A stretch of DNA of 64,000 nt from Glycine soja (Eukaryota > Streptophyta > Magnoliopsida > Fabales > Fabaceae). Every line of letters begins with the position of its first letter. The stretch's first letter is position 1. Where the stretch lies: positions 42,847,611 to 42,911,610 of the forward strand of contig NC_041003.1 in assembly GCF_004193775.1 (NCBI RefSeq), read 5' to 3'. The notes beneath the pieces were generated by a model, which had not been told where the DNA came from, ran no database searches, and worked only from the letters and a program-made list of their open reading frames with translations. A program made the position numbers and the translations under genes. Positions 1 to 13,140 of this stretch are shown here, piece by piece.

Positions 1-3000
1 GAAAGGAACTGTTCACGGCTTCTACAGTAGTAGCCTATATTAAAGTCAATTTCTAATGTGAAATACAGACCACTCTGTTGATCAGTATTTTGGAGTAATA
101 ATATATTTTTGTTTTGCCGTTTCATTTGTATCCCTTTCCCCTTAATTTTTCTCTTTATTTCCGGAAAATGTTAAGTAGTTCCGAATTATTATGTGTTTAT
201 GATCCCAACTAATTTTTGAATAAGTAATAGAGTTTTTTTATTTATTTATGGAAGAAAAATTGATAACCTTGAATTTGAATACATGTGAAGTGCATATTAA
301 TTAGTTTTTTTCTCCTTAATTTATGTGCGTATTAGTTAAGGCCATAATTATTGTTTTTGGCAATCAGGCCATAATGATTTTTTTTTACAATCAGACCATA
401 ATGATTCTAAATGATGTTATAATTTTTTTCTTATTTTTTCATCATATTATTTATCATATCAAATTTATTTACTTTTGACTCTTTCTTCCGTTTATCCATA
501 AATTTTTAAAATGAGTGGTTATTATTTCAACAATTTCCTTCTTGGGAGATAAGGAAAAAAAGCCTCAAATAAAGAAGACATTACATGTGTTGCAACTTTA
601 TTATATGACGTATACTCTCTCAGAATTATAATCTTTCCATGGAAAATAGAAATTAAAAGAAAAGGAAAAGCAATGATTAACATATATATATACCTAGGAA
701 ATTCAGAATTCGGGATTCCCTTTTGCCCATACTTCCTCCATGCATGATTACCATCAGTGGCAAAAAAAAAAAACTACTCTCTATTCAACAAACGGAAGAA
801 GAAGAAAGAAAAACAAACCAACAAAAAAATAAACCTAAAATTGACTTACTGGGCGGAGGGAGGTCCATAAGGGGGAAGGGGGGTCTCAGTGAAAGAGAAG
901 GGGGTGGGCCAAGAAGAAAGAAGAAGGAGAACCTTGGGAGAGAGAGCAAAAGGGAAGGAGAAAAGAAAAAAAGAAGAAAAGGAGAAGGTGGAAAGAGGAA
1001 ATATTTAAAAGTGAGATTTATATGAAATATACTAAAAATTATCTAAGATTCTAAAATAATATTTATCATTAAAAAATAAAAAAAGATCTTGAGAGATCTA
1101 CCAAAAAATGTCTAAAATTTTAACTTGAGATTTAACACTAAAGATATATATACTAGTTGAGTGTGTCATCCAATACTAATGACTGAGGTTTGATTGTGAT
1201 GCTTAGGGTGACTTTAGGATTGTGTCTTTTTCTTAAAAAAAAAAAAAGAAATGTGAATGAATGGTACTTGACTACTTGAAAATTAATAAATACAGAAATA
1301 TTAGGATAATGTGTTGATAATATTTTTTAGAAAAAAATATTTTAATTTTTTTAACTATGATCTTATTGATATTTATTATCTTCTATTTTTTATAATTTAC
1401 AATTTACAGAATTAGAAGTTATGGTCTGCAATAACTACTTATTTCCATTTCATTTTTCTACCTTTGTCTTTAAATTTTATTTTTGATTTTTTAATTAAAT
1501 AAATTTTAACTTTTTTTCTAAAATTTTCAAATAATAACCAAACATGTTCCGTATTCTTAGAAATGTGATTCCTAAAAATACAATATTCTACTGTAAAATA
1601 AATGTCCTTTGAAATTAGAAGTTATTAAAAAATTGGGTATAAAAAAGTGAGAATTATATAGAAAATAGTAACCGACAAATATTGCACCAAGAAATCTACC
1701 TGTTTAAAGGCTTCTAAATGGAAAAACATAGGTTGCTTTGGAGCCTTCTAAACTTGATCATGATTTTAGGTTTGTTAGAATATCTCTAGCAAATTACAAC
1801 CGAAATATATTGGAGGGTAAACTAAACAGAGAGGCAAAAATAGGCAGTAATGACCTCTAAAGAAAAAAGTTAGTTATAAGGTTTGTCTAGTGTCTGAGGG
1901 GAGAAGAGAGGAGGTGAGAGGTGCTGGTTTGATTCTCCTATTAACAAAAAAATTAATAATTAATATTTGTCCATAACTAAATTAAAAAAACAAGCTTAAA
2001 GTCGTGTAAAAGGTGTTATTAAATAGATGTGCACAACTAAAAAAAATAAACTCAAGAAAAAAAAAGAGATGCATTTGTTTTAAAAAAACACAATTACCCT
2101 TAATATACAAATTTGAAGAAAAAAATAGTTTTGCATGTTATATGCAATTTTTTTTTTGGTAAGCATGCTTTATGCAATTCTTAGTTTTTCCTGGAACGCT
2201 CATACTCGTGTAAATCTATAAGCAGATTGTGGTCAATTAAAAAGTTTGGTTTGAATAAAAAATTATATTTGGAAATATTAATTTTAAACATAATACATTG
2301 CTTCAATAATGTTAATAAAAGTACTTTTAGATGTACAACTATTTAAAAGAATATGACTTTTTTAATTAAATTAATATTTCTTAAAATTTTACATTATTTT
2401 TAGTACATGCATCTCATTTTTTAAGGGTATTTGTGTCAATTTATAAATATACATCTTCTTTCTCTCACATTATTTTCAAACAAATAAGAGAAGACAAAAA
2501 AATTATACTTTTTTTTTCTTTTTTATCAAACAACTGAAAAAATATCTCATCTTTTTCTTCTATTTTTCATTCCACTTTATTATACTGTGAAAGGCAAGGT
2601 GAAAGATAATTTTTGAAAGTTTCACGGAGAGAAAGAAAAATAAAGAGAATCCAGATATATTTATACATTTATAGCAAATTAACAATCATTATTCTTGTAG
2701 TAGCGGCGAGCGATGGGAACATCCTAAATGCAACTAGCTATTCCTGAGATATTAATATATATGACATGTTTTAAAACAATTATGTCTAAAAACAATTTGT
2801 TAAAAAATATTTATAATATTTTTAAATGAATTATTTCAACACACATTAGGCTTCCTAATAGTTAAAAAAAATTCTGATAGCTTTAGCTCCTATTTCTTAC
2901 ATTTATTTTACATTACCTCTGACCTTTTTTCTATTAACATTACATATACTATTTTCTTTCTCTTCCTTTTTTATTTCACTCTTCCCTTATAATTATTAAT

Positions 3001-3469
3001 AATAGGATTAGCAAATGGAAAAGCCAATTGGTTAATGATCTCCTAAATAAATATTAGAGCATTTGTCATATCTTCCCATAAATACATTTCACTTGATCAC
3101 TTTTAGTTTATTCTTCATGATGTTAACTAATTTTCTCCTATAAATTAGTTTCTATTTGTCTTTTCTAATATTGACTCTTCCCTTTTTCAAAATGGTCATA
3201 CTTAAATTAGTTAATCTTTCATGTATGTTGTCTTTGTTATCATAGTTGTACATCCTCATGACCATAAATTTGACTAGACTTGCAACAAAACAATCAGCTA
3301 GAGAATCATTTTTTCTTGTCCCTAACAACATATTCTAAATTTAGTAGTTCTAAATATGATACATATATCCTTGATATTTGTTTGTCTTTTGTTCATTCAC
3401 TTCATTCAATTTATCTTCTTCGATCGTTAACTATTGAATTTATTCTTAGGATTTAACTGAGTTTGTGGA
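1..3469. other. AT-rich intergenic spacer
   Basis: No supportable gene. The stretch is strongly AT-rich with many poly-A and poly-T runs. About 750-1010 is an unbroken purine-rich (A/G) block that forces a 100-codon open frame of Lys, Glu, Gly and Arg; this looks like composition, not coding. A SINE-like copy lies at 1873-1970 (listed separately). The last few hundred bases should contain the promoter and 5' leader of the CHX gene, but I cannot pick a TATA box with confidence. Confidence 0.6.
1873..1970 (+). repeat. SINE-like repeat, copy A
   Basis: One of three related sequences in the window (others at 14910-15016 minus and 20414-20510 plus). Each has a tRNA-like A-box region (GGTTTGTCTAGTG here), a purine-rich middle of G/A/AG runs, and a B-box-like GGTTTGATTC followed by CCTATTAACAAAA. 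The shared order of A-box, purine tract, B-box and AACAAAA tail fits a tRNA-derived SINE. Copy ends are approximate and no target-site duplication was established. Confidence 0.5.
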
Positions 3470-3908
3470 ATGAATATCAATGAATTGTTTGAATCAGTTG
3501 ATATACTCAATATATCTGAACATCATGCAAATTTTAATGTTTGCCTTCATACTCCTCCCCATATTGTATCCGATGGCATATGGGGAGGACATATCACAGA
3601 AGCCCCACCTTTAAGATCATCTTTCTCGTTATTCCTACTTCAAGTCATTGTAATCTATACTGTAACACGAGCTTTACATTTTCCTATAAAGAAGTTAGGT
3701 TTACCATCAATCATTTCACAAATGATGGTACGTTCTCTCCTCATAGTGTATGCTTAACTAAAATATAGGTTTCATTATTCTCATTGTTGCAATTGAAGAA
3801 CAATAAGGAGACTTTTGATGGATTGATTTGTTATCAATACGGTTATTATTTTTTTTAGGATCAAGATAGTTATTATAAGAATCTTAAATCATACAAAAAA
3901 TAGGAAAG

Positions 3909-3949
<41 letters not shown>

Positions 3950-6606
3950 ATGAGTACTTAACCTATTTATTATGTTGTTGTTATTTCCTTCAAAAGAACA
4001 TTAGTTTCATGGTTATAGATAGATCTTGGTCCTAATTTAATTTTTAAATTGAATTGTGTTGAATAAGAATTGTGCTATGTCTAACAAATTTATCTTTTTT
4101 TGAAGGTCGGGCTAATTATAGGACCATCATTGAACATATTGGAGGAAGACAAGATTATGTTGTTTCCTTATGGAAGTCAAGATACACTTGCTACGATAGC
4201 ATCACTTGGTCATGTGCTATTTGTCTTTGAAAATGGTGTAAAAATGGATTTTAGCATTACCACCAGAATAGGAAAAAAAGAATGGGTCATTGCCCTTGTA
4301 GGATTGTTATTACCTCTGCTAATTGGTTATACACAACTAGAAATCATTTCTACACTTTTAACCCAAGGTAATGGAGTAAATAACCATTCAAGTGTTGTTA
4401 TTTTGATGACACAAAGTATAACTTCATTTCCAGTGATTGCTTCCGTCCTCAATGACCTTCAAATCCTAAACTCTGAACTTGGAAGGCTGGCATTATCTTC
4501 TGCATTGGTGGGTGACATACTAAGTAATATTCTTATAATTTCAACTGTGGTCTTTGATGTAAATCAACAAGTAGATGGGATTGGGGTAAATTTGGTGTGT
4601 TTTTTTGTCCTAATTATCATCATTTTCTTTATCTATCGTCCAACAATGTTTTGGGTTATTGATCACACACCAGAAAGACAAGAAGTGAAGGATATTTATA
4701 TTAATATTATAGTTGGGATTCTCTTTACTTTGGTTTGGTGTTCAATGCTCTTGAAACAAGAATTCATTCTCTTACCTTTCCTTTTAGGATTGGCTACACC
4801 AGACGGACCTCCATTAGGGTCTTCATTAGTTAAAAGGATTCATGTTTTTGGTATAGAATTTCTTTTGCCAATCTTTGTTGCTACATGTGCAATGAAGATA
4901 AATTTTGGCTTAAATTTCACGATAATTACAACTACAACTACTATCCTTGTTGTCTTTTTGGGTCATCTAATCAAAATGATAGCATACACAACATCTTCAC
5001 TCTTTTTCAAGATACCGCTAAAGGATGCTATGTCTCTTGCCATTCTTCTAAACTGCAAAGGTGTTGTGGAAGTAGCAATGTATAGCTCTGCATTAGACAA
5101 AAATGTACGCTTCTTTTTCTCTCTATTTATTTATTTATTATTTACCGATCTATCTATTTTATGTGTGTATAAATCAAGAAATTATTAGTTGACATATAAT
5201 CCGATATTATTAATTGTTTTTTATTGACTAAAAAAATTAAATACATAACATATAATAGTTAGTACCATCAACATGTAGTCATCTAAGACCACCTAATAAT
5301 TTCTCGTATATATGTGTGTAAAAGAAACATACCATGTGAAAATTAGAAGAGTAAGAAAAATTAATCTTAATTATCTATTCATGTTTATGTGGACATAATT
5401 GACTCTTCTAATTAACATCTCATGATTTCATTAGATGTACCCTTATATGCATTGTTAATCAAATTTTAAATTTTACTTTCCATTAATTATTGACTAATGC
5501 TTATACAGGATCTTGAACCTGATATTTACACAGTGGTTATAACAACAATCATGATCACAAATAGTATTGTGCATTTGATGGTGAAACGTTTGTATGATCC
5601 TTCAAGGAAATATGTTGGATACCAAAAAAGGAACATTTTTAATTTAAAACCAGACTCGAATCTTCGGATACTAGTTTGCATTCATAAACAATATCACACA
5701 ATCCCTATCATAAGGGCTCTTGATCTATGTACCCCTACACCAGAATATCCTACCACCGTGGATGTTTTGCATCTAATTGAACTAGTAGGTCGTTCTTCCC
5801 CTATTTTTGTTTCTCACAAGATGAAAAAAGGTGTTCTCTCTCACACACGAAACTCCTACTCAGAGAATGTCATCCTTTCTTTCAAAATCTATGAAGATGA
5901 AAAAAAGGGTGCAACAACAATAAACCCCTATACAGCCATATCTCCACCTACGTTGATGCATGAAGATGTGTGTTTCCTTGCATTAGATAAAGTTGCATCA
6001 ATTATCATTCTTCCTTTTCATCGAAAATGGTCCATTAATGGTAAAATTGAGCATGAGGATAAGACAATAAGGTCATTAAATTGTAAGGTCATGGAAAAGG
6101 CTCCATGCTCAGTTGGAATATTAGTGAGTCGTTTTGTTCATCAAAGAGATTCACCACTTCGATTAGCCATGATATTTTTGGGTGGAAATGATGATAGAGA
6201 GGCTTTGTGCTTAGCCAACCGAGCAGCCAAAGACTCTAGTGTTAACCTTGTGGTATATCACATTACAACCAATAACAAGGATGAAATCCAAGACGTGGAC
6301 ACTATGCTTGATCATGCGATGTTGAAAGACGCTAAGAAAGAATGCTCTAATTTGAAAACTGTTATTCATAAGGAAATAATAGTAGAGGATGGAGCCCAAA
6401 TATCTTCTATTCTTCGTCAAATGATAGATGAACATGATTTTTTTATAGTAGGGAGACGTCATGGCATTGTCTGTCCTCAAACAAAAGGACTTCAAGGATG
6501 GAGTGAGTTTTCAGAGTTAGGTCTCATAGGTGATTTTCTTGCTTCTACAGATCTAGAATGCAAATCTTCTGTTTTGGTAGTGCAACAACAACAATTGTTC
6601 CATTAA
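3470..6606 (+). CDS. Cation/H+ antiporter, CHX family (CPA2)
   Basis: Three exons join in frame: 3470-3727, 4106-5104 and 5509-6606, with GT-AG introns, giving 784 aa, a normal CHX length. CHX proteins are plant CPA2-family K+(Na+)/H+ exchangers of plasma and endomembranes that adjust cation and pH balance. Exon 1 has the typical N-terminal block (PP-IVSDGIWGG, then a hydrophobic segment and a proline-rich turn). Exon 2 carries most of the transmembrane helices, the FPVIASVLNDL segment with its conserved Asp in the transport core, and LLNCKGVVEVA, the usual NxKG motif. Exon 3 is the soluble C-terminal regulatory region ending LVVQQQQLFH. No internal stop or frameshift is visible. The second half of exon 2 through the start of exon 3 has been copied in inverted orientation to 8386-9335. 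Which CHX subgroup it belongs to is not certain. Confidence 0.9.
3911..3947. repeat. (TA)n microsatellite in CHX intron 1
   Basis: An uninterrupted run of alternating T and A of about 36 bases inside intron 1 of the CHX gene (3728-4105). Likely length-polymorphic. Confidence 0.85.
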
Positions 6607-8266
6607 TGAAAAGGTATTTTGGCTGCATAAAAAGATCAATTTATTTGTTGTGTTTCAAAGCATAGTTATGTGGTAGCGAAAGTAGTACATGACTATATTA
6701 TATTTGAACATATATATTTAGGTAATAAATTTTGTAACAATTACTTAATAATATATTTTTAACATACATAGATTTTGAAATAAAAAGTCATACATTAAAT
6801 AAATAAATATTATATTAATTAATTTTGATAATAAACTTAATAAATTATTAATGCTAATAATATATTATAGTTATTAAATACAATAATGCCAAAATCCAAT
6901 TTCATCTAGAAAATTAAAAAAATACAAATATTGAGAAAATGTTAAAATGAAAAATAAAAATAAAATAATGATAACAACAAAATTCAAAATCCAAATTTTT
7001 TTTTTGCCGTTCTTGTTGGCAATTCAATTCAAAATTATAATATAATTCAATTAAAAAAATGATTGAATTTATAAGTTTATAAATGAAATAAAAAAACAAA
7101 AAAATATTTTGAGAAATTTAGTAAATTTTATTTGAAGGATTTGGGTCACAGTTCCACATACATTTACATTTCTGTCACATTCTTTTTTCATGTTAACAAC
7201 ATTTCTCACCAGAACTCTAGATTTTTTTTCTCTCTCATTTATCTAATGGATATTACTATTTACACTCTCATTAATGGCTATTTGCACTCCCTTTTCCCTT
7301 TTAAAAGATCAATATTACCAAAATACCCTTTTATTTATATAAAAAGTATAAACCGTATTCTTTGCACTCTATCTTCGTTGTTCTCTTAATCCTTTGTATT
7401 TTCTCTTTTATCTATAAAACAGTATTAAAATTTTACCTTAATTTTGTTTAATTACAATCTTTTATGAACATATGGTAGTTCATTAAAAACATTTTTATCA
7501 AATAATCCATATTGTGCACACCAAGATAAGGCTAATTTCTTTATTTTCATCATTCTAGAGAGAGAATTAGTTGTATGGTTGGTAAGGAAGCAAAAGACTT
7601 ATTTTGAAGGCAGTTGGCAATAGTGATGATAACTACGCAAATAAATATTCATTAATAACGACAAGTTTATCTAAAAAGTTTGACAATTATTGACAACATG
7701 TGACTTGTTTTGGCCAAATGAAATCCTGCAGGTAATTTTAAGAAAGGAAAGGGAGGTAAAAAAAAAGTTTGGAGTCGTTTTTCTTTCCTTTATTTTTCGT
7801 TCTTTTAATTTCAATAAAAGAAGAAGGTATATTAATAACAAAGTTATTCCCACAAAAAGACAAAAGAACAGTGATACACCACACTTGATAAAAACATATT
7901 TTTATTATTTTATTTTATTAAATATATTAAGTAATAAAATAATATACTTTATACCTTTATATTTTATCACTCGGTGTTGGATGATTTGTTTTACTGTTTA
8001 AGGTTGTTTGTGAATTTTTTTATTACACAACCAATTTTCTCTCACATGTGCACTCATAGTCATTTACTGACAACACTCAAGGACCTTATTTTCATTTTTT
8101 TTTTCTTTCCTTTAGGGATAGCAAAATCCTCTTTTCATATTTAACTTCACAACGAAGTTTAGTAAAATATAAGCTTTGACAAATACTTTTAAAAAAAAAA
8201 AAATTGGCTTTGACAAATACCTGGATGTACAATGTTAAAATATTTGTATTGTTTGTTCGGTTCAAA
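6607..8266. other. AT-rich spacer 3' of the CHX gene
   Basis: The CHX 3' UTR and spacer. Short frames at 6914-7099, 7132-7389 and 7671-8001 are low-complexity Phe/Ile/Lys-rich frames with no recognisable domain. I see no gene here. Confidence 0.55.
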
Positions 8267-8372
8267 GAGCTAGACATGAAACACTTTTGAACTTAGTTTT
8301 TGAAATTGGCCTTCGATGAAAAAGTACAATGTATTTGAGCAGTCAAAGAATACAACATCAGAAATCATTTTG
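8267..8372. repeat. Direct repeat, left copy, flanking the inverted CHX fragment
   Basis: This 106-bp stretch recurs in the same orientation at 9367-9472, exactly 1100 bp downstream, with only a few substitutions (for example AAAGTACAAT against AAAGCACAAT). The right copy runs directly into the MULE transposase relic, so this left copy appears to be duplicated MULE sequence on the other side of the inserted CHX fragment. The sub-motif TTTTGAACTTAGTTTTTGAA occurs again at 8369-8388, next to the CHX junction. Confidence 0.8.
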
Positions 8373-8385
8373 AACTTAGTTTTTG

Positions 8386-9335
8386 AAATAGGGGAGGAAC
8401 GACCTACTAGTTCAATTAGATGCAAAACATCCACGGTGGTAGGGTATTCTGGTGTAGGGGTACATAGATCAAGAGCTCTTATGATAGGGATTGTGTGATA
8501 TTGTTTATGAATGCAAACTAGTATCCGAAGATTCGAGTCTGGTTTTAAATTAAAAATGTTCCTTTTTTGGTATCCAACATATTTCCTTGAAGGATCATAC
8601 AAACGTTTCACCATCAAATGCACAATACTATTTGTGGTCATGATTGATGTTATAACCACTGTGTAAATATCAGGTTCAAGATCTTGTATAAGCATTAGTC
8701 AATAATTAATGGAAAGTAAAATTTAAAATTTGATTAACAATGCATATAAAGGTACATTTAATGAAATCATGAGATGTTAATTAGAAGAGTCAATTATGTC
8801 CACATAAACATGAATAGATAGTTAAGATTAATTCTTCTTACTCTTCTAATTTTCACATGGTATGTTTCTTTTACACACATATATACGAGAAATTATTAGG
8901 TGGTCTTAGATGACCACATGTTGATGGTACTAACTACTATATGTCATGTATTTAATTTTTTTAGTCAATGAAAAACAATTAATAATATCCGATTACATGT
9001 CAACTAATAATTTCTTGATTTATACACACATAAAATAGATAGATCGGTAAATAATAAATAAATAAGTAGAGAGAAAAAGAAGCGTACATTTTTGTCTAAT
9101 GTAGAGCTATACATTGCTACTTCCACAACACCTTTGTAGTTTAGAAGAATGGCAAGAGACATAGCATCCTTTAGCGGTATCTTGAAAAAGAGTGAAGATG
9201 TTGTGTATGCTATCATTTTGATTAGATGACCCAAAAAGACAACAAGGATAGTAGTTGTAGTTGTAATTATTGTGAAATTTAAGCCAAAATTTATCTTCAT
9301 TGCACATGTAGCAACAAAGATTGACAAAAGAAATT
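8386..9335 (-). pseudogene. Inverted partial copy of the CHX antiporter gene
   Basis: The reverse complement of this segment matches 4858-5806 of the neighbouring CHX gene: the last ~80 codons of exon 2, the whole of intron 2 and the first ~100 codons of exon 3. The lengths are nearly equal (about 950 bp each) and only scattered substitutions are seen by eye. Because the intron is kept, the copy was made from DNA, not mRNA. It lacks exon 1, the transport core of exon 2 and most of the C-terminal domain, so it cannot make an antiporter. It opens divergently from its parent and lies inside sequence belonging to a MULE relic. Its antisense orientation means read-through RNA could pair with CHX mRNA. 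Confidence 0.92.
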
Positions 9336-9366
9336 TAGTAAACAGTTTTGAACTTAGTTATGAAAT

Positions 9367-9472
9367 GAGCTAGACATGAAACAGTTTTGAACTTAGTTTT
9401 TGAAATTGGCATTCGATGAAAAAGCACAATGTATTTGAGCAGTCAAAGAATACAACATCAGAAATCATTTTG
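9367..9472. repeat. Direct repeat, right copy, flanking the inverted CHX fragment
   Basis: Right-hand partner of 8267-8372 in the same orientation. It continues without a break into the MULE transposase relic at its 3' side. See the left copy for the comparison. Confidence 0.8.
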
Positions 9473-11190
9473 ATTGCCAGAGAAGGCTAAACTTCATGTG
9501 AAAATGGTTGTATATGGAGTTTAGGCGCATGTAATTCAAAGATGTATAACAAATGGATTATTAAGAGTATCAGAGGTCATTACACTTGTCTCGCACCAAC
9601 GCTCAGACAAGATCATCGACAACTCGACAAACACGTCATAGCACAAATCATCCAACCAATTGTCAAAACAAACCCAATCGTCTCCATCAAGACGTTGATT
9701 ACAGAGATCAAAATGTTTATGAATTATACCCCATCCTACAAGAAGACATGGTTAGCAAAGCAAAGAGCGATGAAGATGATTCATGGAAACTGGGAAGAAT
9801 CATATGCCAAACTGCCAAAACTTTTGGGAGCTTTGCAATCTTGTATTCCCGAGACTGTGGTCGTTGCTCAAATAGAATCCGTGTATGAGGGATGAGAAAT
9901 TGTACCGAGCAAAAGAATGTTTAAACGTGTCTTTTGTGCATTTGGTTCATGCATTAATGTCTTTGTATATTGCAAACCCATAGTACAAGTAGATGGTACA
10001 TAGCTTTACGAGACGTATATTGGCACACTGTTGATAGCTACCACACAAGATGAAGCTAACCATATCTTCCTGATTGCCTACGCCATTGTAGAAGGGGAGA
10101 TAACTTTAGCTTAAGGGTTTTTCTAAAGAATTTGAGAAGACATGTTACTCCACAAATTAACATTTCTCTCATTTCAGACCAACACTCCTCAATTATAAGT
10201 GCCTACAATAGCCCAAGTAACTAATGGGTTCAGGACACATCCCATTTCTTTTGCTTGCGACACATTGCACAAAACTTTCTTCGTGGTAACTCAAACTGCA
10301 AACCTTTAAAGAAACCACTCATGCTGGCTGGTGAGAATCTATTTTATGTATTCGCTAAACTTTACTTGGAATCAAATTTTATAACGTAATAGATTGGTTG
10401 AATATTTACAAGTTACGCATACACAGAGAAGATGCACTGGCGACATCTTGGGGATATCGATGCGAATAAGCCAAGTGTAGCTGAATGGCTTGATCAGGGT
10501 ACAATGCTTCGATGAGGGGAAACATTGGAGACATATGACTATCAATTTGTTTGAGTCTGTTAATTCCATGTTCAAAAACACAAGACATTTGTCGGTGTCA
10601 TCGTTGGTTAAGGAGACGTATTTCAAGACCGCACAACTCTTTGCTATTAGAGGTCGACAGACTCAGGCAATGATCAACTCCGGCTCACAGTATTCTGAAG
10701 TCGTCTCTGATGCAATGAATAGCGGTCAACAAGAATCTAAGACACACATTATAAATGAATTCGACAGACATAATCACATTTTTATTATAACAGAGACCCA
10801 ATCTCCACTTCAAACACCCAGACCACCGGAAGGTTTAGAGTAATATTACAATCCCAAAAGTTTGATTGTGGTGAATATCAGGCTAAACACTTACCGTGTT
10901 CTCACGTCATGACTGCTTGTAAATTTATCAATGTTGATCCCATGAATTATGTGCCGACGCTATTCACTTTTCAACATATTTTGCACGTCTACGATAACTC
11001 CTTTGGTTTACTGTCACATGAATCAATGTGGCAAAAATATGAAGGAGATCAGTGGGGTCCTGATCCAAGGAGAAAAAGAACTGCAAAAGGTCGTCCCGTT
11101 TCAACTCGCATTCCTACTGAGATGGACGAGGACGAAAATGAACGAAAAAATACAAAAAAAAAATGTGGAATTTGCCGGTAACATGATCAT
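9400..11190 (+). pseudogene. Mutator-like (MuDR/MULE) transposase relic
   Basis: Translated fragments in shifting frames follow the order of a plant MuDR transposase. They run from an N-terminal DNA-binding block (CENGCIWSLGACNSK, then WIIKSIRGHYTC), through a helical MULE region (9542-9895, with YKKTWLAKQRAM), a catalytic-core remnant near 10040-10100 (TTQDEANHIF, AIVEGE), and a 10490-10843 segment (NLFESVNSMFKNTR), to a SWIM zinc finger near 10865-10920 (FDCGEYQAKHLPCSHVMTAC, with the C-x-C/C-x-H spacing slightly decayed). A basic tail ends in KKKCGICR. Stops and frameshifts separate these blocks, so no active enzyme is encoded. Terminal inverted repeats were not identified. Confidence 0.85.
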
Positions 11191-11242
11191 AACAGAAACA
11201 ATTGTCCTAACATATCTTCATCTTAAGTTTTTCCTTAGCTAA

Positions 11243-13140
11243 ATGTGTCTGTTTAAGTATTTTATTGATAATGCAGTATAATATTTTTCTATAAATCAAT
11301 TGTTAAACAAAAAGTCCTATAATTTTTAATTAAATCTAATGACATAACAAACTAATTATATTTAGTAATATAATTATATTACAAAATTCAATTTTTTTTA
11401 AAAAAAATATTCACCTAAAAGATATGTTAAGTAAATTAAATAATACAAAAATAATTATATTTAATAATATCATTTTCTTATTAAAAAATTAATTAAACAC
11501 AAAATTATAAAATTTAATTTAATAAATATGTAAATTTAAAACTAATTAAAAAAATTATATAATATAATATTTATATTTTATAATTTTTTAAATTTTTTTT
11601 TAAAAAAAGGCTAAGTACGGAACTCGGGGTAGCCAAACCCGACTTCCAACTAGCATTACAAAACCAGTGCACTTTGGGAATAAAAGAAAAAAGAGGTATA
11701 GATTAAAAAAAAAAATAGAGAGAAAGTGCATTCAAGGAAAAAAAAACCTTGTTTGTTCCTTTGTTTATTGGACCTCCTGATCTGTTATCAATGCATAATT
11801 AAAAAGTGGAGCTAGGTATATGCAGGAAAGTGACAAGATTTGATATTCAACCCCATTTCTGATTTATACTTATGAAACTTGTTTCCCTTCAAAAAAAGAA
11901 AACCTTGTTTCCCTTTGACCTACGTACCCACATGCATAATACCCCTAACTGAAGCTATTGGTAAAAGAGCCATTAGTTTTCATTTTGTTAATCCTTTTAT
12001 TTTGTAATCTCTTCTTTTGTCATTGCCTATTATTTGCTAAAGAAAAAATAATTTTACGAATTGGATTTTCAGTGGTTTTCACGCCCTGATGATTGCTTAG
12101 AAAGTAAACGACCTATATATATTTGTTCAAAAATATGCACGCTTTAACAAAATTAAGTGCAAACTTGCAGAAGAAATTAATGGATACCTCTTCAACACTA
12201 ATGGATTAAAATTAAAGAATTCAACACTACATTCATCCAACAGATAACATTTAATTTAGTTATAACTTTTTTTTCAAGTTTTCATCTAAACTATTCACTT
12301 ACATTAACGGTCCAAATCAGTGCTAGAAAGAATTGGAGGCACACTTGCATGAGAGAATCTATTTTTGTAAATTGTGATGTGTTATTGGAGTATCATCCTT
12401 AACTGATAATATTGATAATATGTTAATGTTTCTTTATAAATAAATGTTAATTGTTAAAATGTTAACAATGAAAATCAAATCCATAATTTTGTTTTTTTTT
12501 CTTAACCATTAAACCTATCTTTTATCTCCCGATAACATACTAATGTGAACATGGTTTATATTGTGTTAGGGTAGGACTTTTTCAAAGATGGATTGATTTC
12601 AATGAGTAAAAACTGGGATAAAAAATAAAATATGATAAGAATAAAATAAATAACAAATAATAATTACTGAGCTCACATAAATCAATTAGTGTGGAGTTCT
12701 TATAACTTAACCACAAGTGTTAAGTTCAAATTTTGAGTTTAAGTATATAATTAATGTTAAATACTCAAAGTGGGAAGTCCATAGCTCACTAAGTTATAAA
12801 TAACTAATTCTTTCTCCTAAATTCAATCTTATCCAAATTATAAGATGATATTAAAATATATTTTAGAAATTGTTGTTAGGCTTATTGTGTCACCCGTTAT
12901 GAGATCACACGTAGATATTTGTCTTGCAAACTTCACGTTTGAGTTTGACATGAGGAGATGTGTTGAAAATTTTACATCAATAAATGATATGACCAAAATA
13001 ATGTATATTAAGTAGGGGACTCTATAATCTTATAATCCAATTTAATAGGATTGAGTTAGATCTAAACCTAAATCGTAAGACAACTAATAAATTCCAAAAC
13101 ATTTTGTGAAATGATAAGAATTCAATTTCAGGAAGGCTTA
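11243..13140. other. AT-rich spacer with repeat debris
   Basis: No gene is supportable. A short GC-rich island at 11618-11660 (AACTCGGGGTAGCCAAACCC) stands out from the surrounding A/T and may be the end of an old transposon. Around 12885-13000, phrases such as AACTTCACGTTTGAGTTTGA followed by a GTGTTGAAAATTTTACATC stretch resemble LTR/TRIM debris common in legumes. This is only recognition and no boundaries are defined. Confidence 0.45.

Noticed and set aside
723..1025. 100-codon open frame rich in Lys, Glu, Gly and Arg
   Set aside because: It lies in a purine-rich tract; the frame is open only because A/G sequence lacks T-containing stops. No domain or promoter is seen.
7132..8001. Small open frames on both strands
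   Set aside because: Low-complexity Phe/Ile/Lys-rich translations in AT-rich DNA with no homology recognised.
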